DNA of 7,719 bases from the NCBI GenBank assembly GCA_050249455.1, contig JBFWQM010000245.1, positions 1-7,719 on the forward strand, read 5' to 3'. The notes below the pieces were generated by a model. The model was not told the DNA's origin. It worked only from the letters and a program-made list of their open reading frames with translations, and did no database searches. Shown in pieces: positions 1 to 7,148 of this stretch (positions within the stretch are counted from its first letter, which is position 1; each line of letters starts with the position of its first letter). Source of the stretch: JBFWQM01 sp050249455. GTDB lineage: Bacteria; Pseudomonadota; Alphaproteobacteria; MPNO01; VGEU01. Position numbers and translations under genes: made by a program.

Positions 1-135
1 CTGCCGGCCCGCCCGTTCGAGCAGCGGCGTCGGCGTGCCCGCGGCGGCATCGGCCCAGTCGAGCGTCGCGATCGCGCCGTCACGCTCGGTGACCGTGAGG
101 GGGCCGAGCGGACTGGACACGACGATGGCTGACAC
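1..135 (-). CDS. Methylated-DNA--protein-cysteine methyltransferase, N-terminal part (partial, runs off the window)
   Basis: Reading the minus strand from a GTG gives 45 codons that stay open to the window edge. The N-terminus reads SSPLGPLTVTERDGAIATL, followed by a TPLLERAGRQ stretch at residues 36-45. This is the layout of the small N-terminal domain of Ogt/MGMT proteins, in which a 'TPLGPL' strand, a 'DGAI..L.W' strand and a helix of type 'TPLL..A..QL..YF' precede the catalytic domain. Family members remove alkyl groups from O6-alkylguanine by transfer to a cysteine. That active-site PCHR motif lies in the C-terminal domain outside this window and cannot be checked. The gene follows the thioredoxin-domain gene directly: AGGAG at 146-150 overlaps that gene's TAG stop. 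TTG at 139-141 (4-base spacing) and GTG at 133-135 (10-base spacing) are both possible starts; a later GTG at 118-120 would also keep the SPLGPL strand. The assignment rests on a short N-terminal match only. Confidence 0.6.
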   Translation of the reverse strand, partial: MSAIVVSSPLGPLTVTERDGAIATLDWADAAAGTPTPLLERAGRQ

Positions 136-145
136 GAACAACGAA

Positions 146-148
146 CTC

Positions 149-150
<2 letters not shown>
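146..150 (-). promoter_or_regulatory. Ribosome binding site of the partial methyltransferase gene
   Basis: On the minus strand AGGAG is formed partly by the TAG stop codon of the upstream gene. It lies 4 bases before a TTG and 10 bases before a GTG, both in the methyltransferase frame. The overlap of stop codon and Shine-Dalgarno sequence suggests translational coupling of the two minus-strand genes. Confidence 0.5.
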
Positions 151-2173
<2,023 letters not shown>

Positions 2174-2321
2174 GAGCCTTGATGTGCAACGGATATCGGG
2201 TCGGTCAAGCGGCGGCTTGCGCGCTGCGGCGATTGAAGAACGGCCGCGGGTTGGACTACTGTGGCGCGCGGCCGCGGTGGACCGGCCCGGCCGCGGGCAC
2301 CATCTCAGTCGGACGCAGGCG
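2174..2321. other. Divergent intergenic region with GC-rich direct repeats
   Basis: These 148 bases separate the minus-strand thioredoxin-domain gene from the plus-strand DUF6489-like gene and should contain promoters for both directions. Three exact copies of the 9-mer CGGCCGCGG occur at 2241-2249, 2269-2277 and 2288-2296 on the plus strand. No coding sequence, tRNA or terminator is recognised. For the minus strand a TTGACC at about 2203-2208 (plus coordinates) could be a -35 element, but no good -10 follows it. Confidence 0.5.
2233..2262 (+). promoter_or_regulatory. Possible sigma70-type promoter for the plus-strand gene series
   Basis: TTGAAG at 2233-2238 (4 of 6 matches to TTGACA) is followed after 18 bases by TACTGT at 2257-2262 (3 of 6 matches to TATAAT). 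It sits about 60 bases upstream of the first plus-strand ATG in one of the least GC-rich parts of this spacer. The match is weak, and the first CGGCCGCGG repeat lies inside its spacer. Confidence 0.2.
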
Positions 2322-2570
2322 ATGAAGGTCACCATCGACGTCGATTGCAGCCCGGACGAGGCGCGGCGCTTCCTCGGCCTGCCGGACGTCAGCGGGCTGA
2401 ACGAGGCGCTGGTCGCGGCGCTGCAGGCGAAGATGGCGGAAGGCCTTGCCGCGGCGACGCCGGAGACGCTGATGAAGGCGTGGTTCCCGGCCGCGGTTCC
2501 CGGCGTCGAGCAATGGCAGACATTCTGGTCCCAGGTGATGGGCACCGGTCAGGAAAAGGGCAAGTCGTGA
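2322..2570 (+). CDS. Small DUF6489-like protein of unknown function
   Basis: An 82-residue protein beginning MKVTIDVDCSPDEARRFLGL and ending in a polar GTGQEKGKS tail. The opening beta-strand, then 'C(S/T)P(D/E)EAR(R)FLGLPDV', then a helix and the pair 'W(F/M)P...GVEQ.Q..FWSQ' (residues 54-71) match my recollection of a small conserved alphaproteobacterial family (DUF6489) with no assigned function. It has one cysteine (C9), no signal peptide and no membrane helix. The ATG at 2322 is chosen because similarity begins there; the in-frame ATG at 2172 would add 50 residues of unrelated composition. The ribosome binding site is weak (a GGACG/CAGG stretch just upstream). The TGA stop overlaps the ATG of the ferredoxin gene by one base (TGATG), so the two are probably translated together. 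That coupling is the only clue to function. Confidence 0.8.
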   Translation: MKVTIDVDCSPDEARRFLGLPDVSGLNEALVAALQAKMAEGLAAATPETLMKAWFPAAVPGVEQWQTFWSQVMGTGQEKGKS

Positions 2571-2923
2571 TGAGCAGCAACGGCGGCGATCATCCGCTCT
2601 ACTATCGCAAGCATGTATTCATGTGCACGAATGAGCGTGCAGCGGGCCATCCGCGCGGATGCTGTAAGGAAAAGGGATCGGAAGAGGTCCGCGATTACAT
2701 GAAGGCTAAGGCGAAGTCCATGGGCCTCAAGGATGTCCGAATCAACGCATCGGGCTGTCTCGATCGCTGCGAGCGTGGAATTTCGGTTGTTATTTATCCC
2801 GAAGGCGTCTGGTACTCGGTGAATTCGTACGAAGACGTGGACGAGATCCTGAAGACCCATGTCGCCGAGGATGGCCGGGTCGAGCGGCTGATGATGCCGG
2901 CCGAGGTCCACGGCAAGGCCTGA
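2570..2923 (+). CDS. Thioredoxin-fold [2Fe-2S] ferredoxin
   Basis: A 117-residue protein with the start ATG at 2570-2572, preceded by AGGAAAAGGG at 2551-2560 (9-base spacing). It starts MSSNGGDHPLYYRKHVFMCTN. Cysteines lie at 19, 31, 32, 63 and 67. C19-X12-C32-X30-C63-X3-C67 fits the cluster ligand pattern of thioredoxin-like [2Fe-2S] ferredoxins (the Aquifex Fd / Azotobacter FeSII type), and the INASGCLDRCERG segment followed by a VVIYPEGVWY strand is typical of that family. C31 is an extra cysteine next to the second ligand. The protein is a cytoplasmic one-electron carrier; its partner is not shown by the sequence. The gene is translationally linked to the DUF6489-like gene and ends 28 bases before mnmE. 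Its composition is odd: hand counts of four successive lines (2581-2820) give 55, 58, 57 and 53% G+C, against 73% in the gene before and 78% in the gene after. Confidence 0.88.
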   Translation: MSSNGGDHPLYYRKHVFMCTNERAAGHPRGCCKEKGSEEVRDYMKAKAKSMGLKDVRINASGCLDRCERGISVVIYPEGVWYSVNSYEDVDEILKTHVAEDGRVERLMMPAEVHGKA

Positions 2924-2951
2924 TCGACGGCCGGTCGGGCCGGCGGCGGCC

Positions 2952-3662
2952 ATGCGCGCGGAGACGATCTATGCGCTCGCGACGGCCGCCGGGCGCGCCG
3001 GCATCGCGGTGATGCGGGTTTCCGGCCCGCAAGCGGCCGCCGCGCTGCGGGCGCTGGGACCCGGCGACCTGCCGCCGCCGCGCCGGGCGGTTCGCGCGCG
3101 GCTGCGCGACCCGGGCACGGGCGAACCGCTCGACGACGCGCTGTGCCTTTGGTTCCCGCAGCCGCACAGCTTCACCGGCGAGGATGTTGCGGAGTTGCAC
3201 CTGCACGGCGGCCGGGCCGTCGTGGCGGGGGTGACGGCGGCGCTCGCACGGGTGCCCGGGCTCCGGTCGGCGGAAGCGGGGGAGTTCGCCCGCCGCGCCT
3301 TCGAGCACGGCAAGCTCGACCTCACTGCGGTCGAGGGCCTGGCCGACCTCGTCAACGCGGAGACGGCGGCGCAGCGGCGCCAGTCGCTGCGCCAGCTCGA
3401 CGGTGCTTTGGGCGCGCTCTACGACGGCTGGCGCGCGCGGTTGGTGCGCGCGCTGGCGCATGTCGAGGCCGACATCGACTTTCCGGACGAGGATCTGCCC
3501 GGCGGCGTGGCGGTCGCCGCGGCCGGCACGCTGCCCGCGCTGCGGGCGGAGATCGCCGCGCACCTTGACGACGGGGCGCGCGGGGAGCGGCTGCGCGACG
3601 GACTCTCGGTTGCGGTCGTGGGCGCGCCGAACGCTGGAAAATCGAGTATTATCAATCGCTTG
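2952..3662 (+). CDS. mnmE: tRNA modification GTPase MnmE (TrmE), N-terminal 237 residues, cut by an assembly gap
   Basis: MnmE works with MnmG on wobble U34 of tRNAs to add the (carboxymethyl)aminomethyl group. The N-terminus reads MRAETIYALATAAGRAGIAV, the family's opening strand. The tetrahydrofolate-binding domain (about residues 1-118) includes SFTGEDVAELHLHGG at 73-87. The AGEFARRAFEHGKLDL element (109-124) leads into the helical domain. The G domain starts at about residue 215 and shows the P-loop GAPNAGKSS at 224-232. The remaining G-domain motifs, the second half of the helical domain and the C-terminal cysteine motif are missing because the sequence stops at the 100-N run. MnmE is normally about 430-460 residues, so roughly 200 are unseen. 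No Shine-Dalgarno sequence is visible before the ATG; a GC-rich stretch precedes it. The last ten codons (3633-3662) use A+T-rich codons unlike the rest of the gene. The open frame continuing past the gap belongs to MnmG, not MnmE. Confidence 0.95.
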
Positions 3663-3762
3663 NNNNNNNNNNNNNNNNNNNNNNNNNNNNNNNNNNNNNN
3701 NNNNNNNNNNNNNNNNNNNNNNNNNNNNNNNNNNNNNNNNNNNNNNNNNNNNNNNNNNNNNN
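3663..3762. other. Assembly gap of exactly 100 N
   Basis: A run of exactly 100 N is the conventional placeholder for a gap of unknown length. The expected missing content is the last ~200 codons of mnmE (about 600 bp) plus any mnmE-mnmG junction, so the true distance must be several times the drawn 100 bases. The TAA directly after the gap (3763-3765) could be the mnmE stop codon, which would leave 2 bases before the mnmG GTG. This cannot be verified from the window. Confidence 0.97.
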
Positions 3763-3767
3763 TAAGC

Positions 3768-5648
3768 GTGTTTCACGTGAAACAGTCCGGCGCGGCTTTC
3801 GATGTGGTGGTCATCGGCGGCGGGCACGCCGGTTGCGAGGCCGCTGCGGCCGCGGCGCGCATGGGGGCCCGGACCCTGCTGCTCACCCATCGGATCGAGA
3901 CGATCGGCGAGATGTCCTGCAACCCCGCAATCGGCGGGTTGGGGAAGGGGCACCTGGTACGCGAGATCGACGCGCTGGATGGCGTCATGGGGCGCGCGAT
4001 CGATCGGGCGGGGATCCAGTTCCGGGTGCTGAACCGCAGCAAGGGGCCGGCCGTCCGCGGGCCGCGCGCCCAGGCCGACCGGGCGCTGTATCGCAAGGCC
4101 ATGCAGGGAATCCTGGCGGAGCAGCCCGGCCTCGCCATCCGGGCGGCGGCGGCCGAGGATCTGGCGCTCGACGCGGCGGGGCGGGTGGTCGGCGTGGTGA
4201 CGGGGGAAGGGGAGGTGATTGCGGCCGGTTCCGTCGTCATCACCACGGGAACGTTCCTCCGCGGGCTGATCCACATCGGGAACGAGACGATCCCTGCGGG
4301 CCGGGCCGGAGAACCGCCGGCGCACGGGCTGTCGGAGACGCTGCGCCGGGCGGGGTTCCCGCTGGGACGGCTCAAGACCGGGACGCCGCCCCGTCTGGAT
4401 GGCCGCACGATCGACTGGTCGGGCCTCGATGTCCAGCCGGGCGACGACCCGCCGCCGCCTTTCTCGACCCTGACCGACCGGATCGAGACGCCGCAGGTTC
4501 CGTGCCACATCACGGAGACGACGGCGGCGACCCATGCGGTGATCCGCGCCAACCTGGACCGGGCGCCGCTGTACAGCGGGCAGATCGACAGCGTCGGGCC
4601 GCGCTATTGTCCGTCGATCGAGGACAAGGTGGTGCGGTTCGCGGACAAGGGGCGGCACCAGGTCTTCCTGGAACCCGAAGGCCTCGACGACGACACGATC
4701 TATCCCAACGGCATTTCAACCTCATTGCCGCGGGACGTGCAGCACGCCGTGGTCGCGTCCATCCCCGGCTTGGAGAAGGCGCGGGTGATCCGCCCCGGCT
4801 ATGCGATTGAATACGATTACGTCGACCCCCGGGCGCTGAAGCCGACCTTGGAAACCCATCGGTTGCCGGGCCTGTTCCTGGCCGGGCAGATCAACGGCAC
4901 TACCGGTTACGAGGAGGCGGCCGCGCAAGGCGTGGTTGCCGGCGTGAATGCGGCCCTGGCGGCCGGCGGGGGCGGGGCCTTCACCCTCGATCGGGCGGAC
5001 GCGTATATCGGCGTGATGATCGACGACCTCGTCACGCACGGCGCGACCGAGCCGTACCGGATGTTCACCTCCCGGGCGGAGTACCGGCTGGTGCTGCGCG
5101 CCGACAACGCCGACCAGCGCCTGACGCCGCGCGGCCTGGCGGTCGGCTGCGTCTCCGCGGTTCGCGGCCGACGTTTCGGGGCTAAGATCGCGGCGCTGGA
5201 GGCGGCGCGCGCCCGGCTGGATTTGTTGCAGGCGATGCCCGCGCGGCTGCGGGGCCTGGGGCTTACCGTCGCCCAGGACGGGTCGGCGCGACCCGCCACC
5301 GCGCTGCTCGGCCATCCCGGTTTCACCCGGCTGCATCTGTTTTCCTTGTGGCCGGACCTCGTGGGGGTGCCCGAGGCCGTGCTGGAGCAGCTTGAGATCG
5401 AAGCGTCCTATCGGGGCTATCTGGACCGGCAGGAGGCCGACATCAGGGCGTTCCGGCGGGACGAGGCGCTGACCCTGCCGGACGACCTTGACTATGCTAC
5501 CGTGGGCAGCCTGTCGGCGGAGGTTCGCCAGAAACTGTCGGCGGCGCGTCCCGCCACCCTTGGCGCGGCGGCGCGGGTCGCGGGGGTCACCCCGGCAGCG
5601 CTGACCGCGCTGCTGCGCCACGTGCGGCGCGACAGTCGCCGGGCGTGA
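3768..5648 (+). CDS. mnmG: tRNA uridine-5-carboxymethylaminomethyl(34) synthesis enzyme MnmG (GidA)
   Basis: A 626-residue FAD protein of normal family length; it binds MnmE and supplies the flavin chemistry for U34 modification. Visible motifs are the dinucleotide-binding VVIGGGHAGCEAA (about 14-26), MSCNPAIGGLGKGHLVREID (49-68, with C51 matching E. coli C47), SKGPAVRGPRAQ (91-102), GPRYCPSIEDK around C281 (matching E. coli C277), and the second family signature beginning AGQINGTTGYEEAAAQG at 372. The C-terminal helical domain (about 550-626), which contacts MnmE and tRNA, is complete. I chose the GTG at 3768 (MFHVKQSGAAFDVVVIGGG). The GTG at 3777 would leave MKQSGAAFDVV and is also possible; bases upstream of 3763 are unknown, so no Shine-Dalgarno sequence can be assessed. 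A perfect parS palindrome covers the start codon. The stop is one base before the rsmG start. Confidence 0.97.
   Translation: MFHVKQSGAAFDVVVIGGGHAGCEAAAAAARMGARTLLLTHRIETIGEMSCNPAIGGLGKGHLVREIDALDGVMGRAIDRAGIQFRVLNRSKGPAVRGPRAQADRALYRKAMQGILAEQPGLAIRAAAAEDLALDAAGRVVGVVTGEGEVIAAGSVVITTGTFLRGLIHIGNETIPAGRAGEPPAHGLSETLRRAGFPLGRLKTGTPPRLDGRTIDWSGLDVQPGDDPPPPFSTLTDRIETPQVPCHITETTAATHAVIRANLDRAPLYSGQIDSVGPRYCPSIEDKVVRFADKGRHQVFLEPEGLDDDTIYPNGISTSLPRDVQHAVVASIPGLEKARVIRPGYAIEYDYVDPRALKPTLETHRLPGLFLAGQINGTTGYEEAAAQGVVAGVNAALAAGGGGAFTLDRADAYIGVMIDDLVTHGATEPYRMFTSRAEYRLVLRADNADQRLTPRGLAVGCVSAVRGRRFGAKIAALEAARARLDLLQAMPARLRGLGLTVAQDGSARPATALLGHPGFTRLHLFSLWPDLVGVPEAVLEQLEIEASYRGYLDRQEADIRAFRRDEALTLPDDLDYATVGSLSAEVRQKLSAARPATLGAAARVAGVTPAALTALLRHVRRDSRRA
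3769..3784. other. parS: parS centromere site 1 (perfect 16-base palindrome) across the mnmG start codon
   Basis: TGTTTCACGTGAAACA is a perfect inverted repeat identical to the widely conserved bacterial chromosomal parS consensus bound by ParB (Spo0J). It begins at the second base of the mnmG GTG start codon, so the first mnmG codons are written by the site (M-F-H-V-K-Q). The cognate parA and parB genes lie about 2.5 and 3.4 kb downstream. ParB loading here would seed CTP-dependent spreading over the operon. Confidence 0.95.
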
Positions 5649-5649
5649 C

Positions 5650-6300
5650 GTGGCGGCGAAAGGCGCCCTGACGCCCGAAGCCTTCGCAGCGGCCGCCGGT
5701 GTTTCACGTGAAACGCTGGCGAGGCTGGTCGCGTATGTCGACCTTCTGCGGAAATGGCAGGCGCGGATCAACCTGGTCGCGACGGCGTCGCTGGACGACG
5801 TCTGGCGCCGGCATGTCCTTGATTCGGCGCAACTTGTTGCCCTGATCCAAGACGCCGACCGAGTCACCGACCTCGGCAGCGGGGCGGGGTTCCCCGGGCT
5901 CGTCGTCGCCATCGTGCGCGGCGGACCGGTCGACCTGGTCGAGTCCGACGCTCGAAAGTGCGCCTTCTTGCGCGAGGCAGCGCGGATCGCCGCGGCCCCG
6001 GTCACCGTGCACAATGCGCGCGCCGAGGCCGTGGTTCCGTGGCCGGCGGACGTCGTGACGGCGCGTGCGGTGGCGCCCGTGGCAGAGCTGCTGGCGCTTT
6101 CCTATCCGTTCGTCCGGTTGGCGGAACCGCGGCCGGGCTGCGCGCTCCTGCTGAAGGGCGCGCGGGCGGACGCCGAATTGACCGAAGCCGCCCGGAAGTG
6201 GCATATGACGGTGACGCGGTCCGGCAGCGTGTCGGACCCCTCGGGATGCATCCTGCGCATCGATGACATCGCGCCGCTCGGCGACCGGCGACAGGGATGA
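5650..6300 (+). CDS. rsmG: 16S rRNA (guanine-N7) methyltransferase RsmG (GidB)
   Basis: A 216-residue, SAM-dependent, Rossmann-fold enzyme that methylates N7 of the 16S rRNA guanine equivalent to E. coli G527; loss of this enzyme gives low-level streptomycin resistance in several bacteria. Visible motifs are RINLVA at 39-44, WRRHVLDSAQLV at 52-63, the SAM-binding loop TDLGSGAGFPGLVVAI at 73-88, VESDARKCAFLREAARI at 97-113, ARAVAPVAELL at 138-148 and LLLKG at 166-170. The length is normal. The start is GTG at 5650, one base after the mnmG TGA; no Shine-Dalgarno sequence is seen, so translation probably depends on ribosomes finishing mnmG. Codons 17-22 (GVSRET) are written by a second parS site. 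The TGA stop overlaps the parA ATG (ATGA). Confidence 0.96.
   Translation: MAAKGALTPEAFAAAAGVSRETLARLVAYVDLLRKWQARINLVATASLDDVWRRHVLDSAQLVALIQDADRVTDLGSGAGFPGLVVAIVRGGPVDLVESDARKCAFLREAARIAAAPVTVHNARAEAVVPWPADVVTARAVAPVAELLALSYPFVRLAEPRPGCALLLKGARADAELTEAARKWHMTVTRSGSVSDPSGCILRIDDIAPLGDRRQG
5700..5715. other. parS: parS centromere site 2 inside rsmG
   Basis: TGTTTCACGTGAAACG matches the 16-base parS consensus at 15 positions; the inner 14 bases (5701-5714) form a perfect palindrome. It lies in rsmG and encodes part of GVSRET, in a different reading frame relative to the palindrome from site 1. Its centre is 1931 bases from the centre of site 1 as drawn, with no assembly gap between them, so that distance is reliable. 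The VSRET-encoding parS in rsmG is, to my recollection, a recurrent feature of alphaproteobacteria. Confidence 0.92.
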
Positions 6301-7148
6301 CTGACGGCGCCGAAGCGCCGCCGGGGCCGCCGTCGCGCCCCCGCATCATCGCCATCGCCAACCAGAAGGGCGGGGTCGGCAAGACCACGACCGCGGTGAA
6401 CCTCGCGACCGCGCTGGCGGCGGTCGGAAGACGTGTCCTGGTCGTGGACGCGGACCCCCAGGGAAACGCCTCCACGGCGCTCGGCATCGGCCGCGACCAG
6501 CGCCGGGTCACCACCTACGACCTGATCATCGACCAGCGGCCGGCGGCGGAAGCGTTGGTCGAGACCAAGATTCCCGGCCTGGCGCTGATCCCGGCCTCGG
6601 TCGACCTCAGCGGCGCCGAGATCGAGCTGATCGACCTCGATCGCCGCGAGGCGCGCCTGCGCGACGCGCTGGCCAGGCTGCCAGATCGTTTCGATTACGT
6701 AATGATCGACTGCCCGCCGTCGCTCGGGCTGGTGACGCTCAACGCGCTGGTCGCCGCGCGCGGCGTGCTGGTGCCGCTGCAATGCGAGTTCCTGGCGCTG
6801 GAAGGGCTGAGCCACCTGGTGCGCACGATCGAGCGGGTGAGGGCGCACCTGAACCCCGAGCTCTCGATGCAGGGCATCGTGCTGACGATGTTCGACAAGC
6901 GCAACAACCTCTCGATGCAGGTCGCCGACGACGTGCGCGGCTATTTCGGCGAAGTCGTCTACCAGACCATGATCCCGCGCAACGTGCGGGTGTCCGAGGC
7001 GCCGTCGCACGGCATGCCGGTGCTGCTGTACGACCTGCAGTGCCCCGGCTCGCAAGCCTATGTCCGACTGGCCAGCGAGGTGTTGCGGCGCGAAGAGAAG
7101 CCGCAGCAGCGGGCCGCCGGCCCGGCGCGGAAGGAGGAACCGGCATGA
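6297..7148 (+). CDS. parA: Chromosome partitioning ATPase ParA (Soj)
   Basis: A 283-residue deviant-Walker ATPase. The ATP-bound dimer binds nucleoid DNA non-specifically, and ParB-parS complexes trigger hydrolysis and follow the ParA gradient to segregate the origin. Visible motifs are the Walker A KGGVGKTT at 24-31 (with the signature lysine K24), DADPQGN at 51-57 (A'), DYVMIDCPPSLG at 133-144 (Walker B), and IPRNVRVSEAPS at 226-237, conserved in chromosomal ParA proteins. Residues 1-15 (MTDGAEAPPGPPSRP) are a Pro-rich lead before the core, and the C-terminal 20 residues are charged and probably flexible. The ATG overlaps the rsmG stop as ATGA and has only a weak purine stretch (ACAGGG) before it. 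The TGA overlaps the parB ATG in the same way. The linkage to rsmG, parB and parS marks this as the chromosomal system rather than a plasmid one. Confidence 0.97.
   Translation: MTDGAEAPPGPPSRPRIIAIANQKGGVGKTTTAVNLATALAAVGRRVLVVDADPQGNASTALGIGRDQRRVTTYDLIIDQRPAAEALVETKIPGLALIPASVDLSGAEIELIDLDRREARLRDALARLPDRFDYVMIDCPPSLGLVTLNALVAARGVLVPLQCEFLALEGLSHLVRTIERVRAHLNPELSMQGIVLTMFDKRNNLSMQVADDVRGYFGEVVYQTMIPRNVRVSEAPSHGMPVLLYDLQCPGSQAYVRLASEVLRREEKPQQRAAGPARKEEPA
7131..7137 (+). promoter_or_regulatory. Strong ribosome binding site of parB
   Basis: AAGGAGG lies 7 bases before the parB ATG and inside the last codons of parA. It is the best Shine-Dalgarno sequence in the plus-strand operon, in contrast to mnmE and rsmG, which show none. 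parB can therefore recruit ribosomes on its own, consistent with a need for more ParB than ParA. Confidence 0.8.

Noticed and set aside
2174..2545. An upstream extension of the thioredoxin-domain gene (about 124 more residues).
   Set aside because: The extension is antisense to the DUF6489-like gene and to the divergent spacer; family similarity starts exactly at MSQNRLGAETSPYLLQH.
2930..2944. A GC-rich hairpin (GCCGG-TCGGG-CCGGC) between the ferredoxin gene and mnmE as a terminator.
   Set aside because: The stem is only 5 base pairs, no T-run follows, and such stems are frequent in DNA of this composition.
2790..4658. A 622-codon open frame on the minus strand spanning the gap.
   Set aside because: It is antisense to three well-supported genes, crosses the N run and has low-complexity Arg/Pro-rich composition.
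5614..5629. A third parS candidate around the CACGTG near the end of mnmG.
   Set aside because: Only 9 of 16 positions match the consensus, and the flanks (TGCGC / CGGCG) lack the GTTT/AAAC arms.
2952..5648. A single MnmE-MnmG fusion protein of about 898 residues.
   Set aside because: It arises only because exactly 100 placeholder N happen to keep the frame; about 200 MnmE residues are missing in between.
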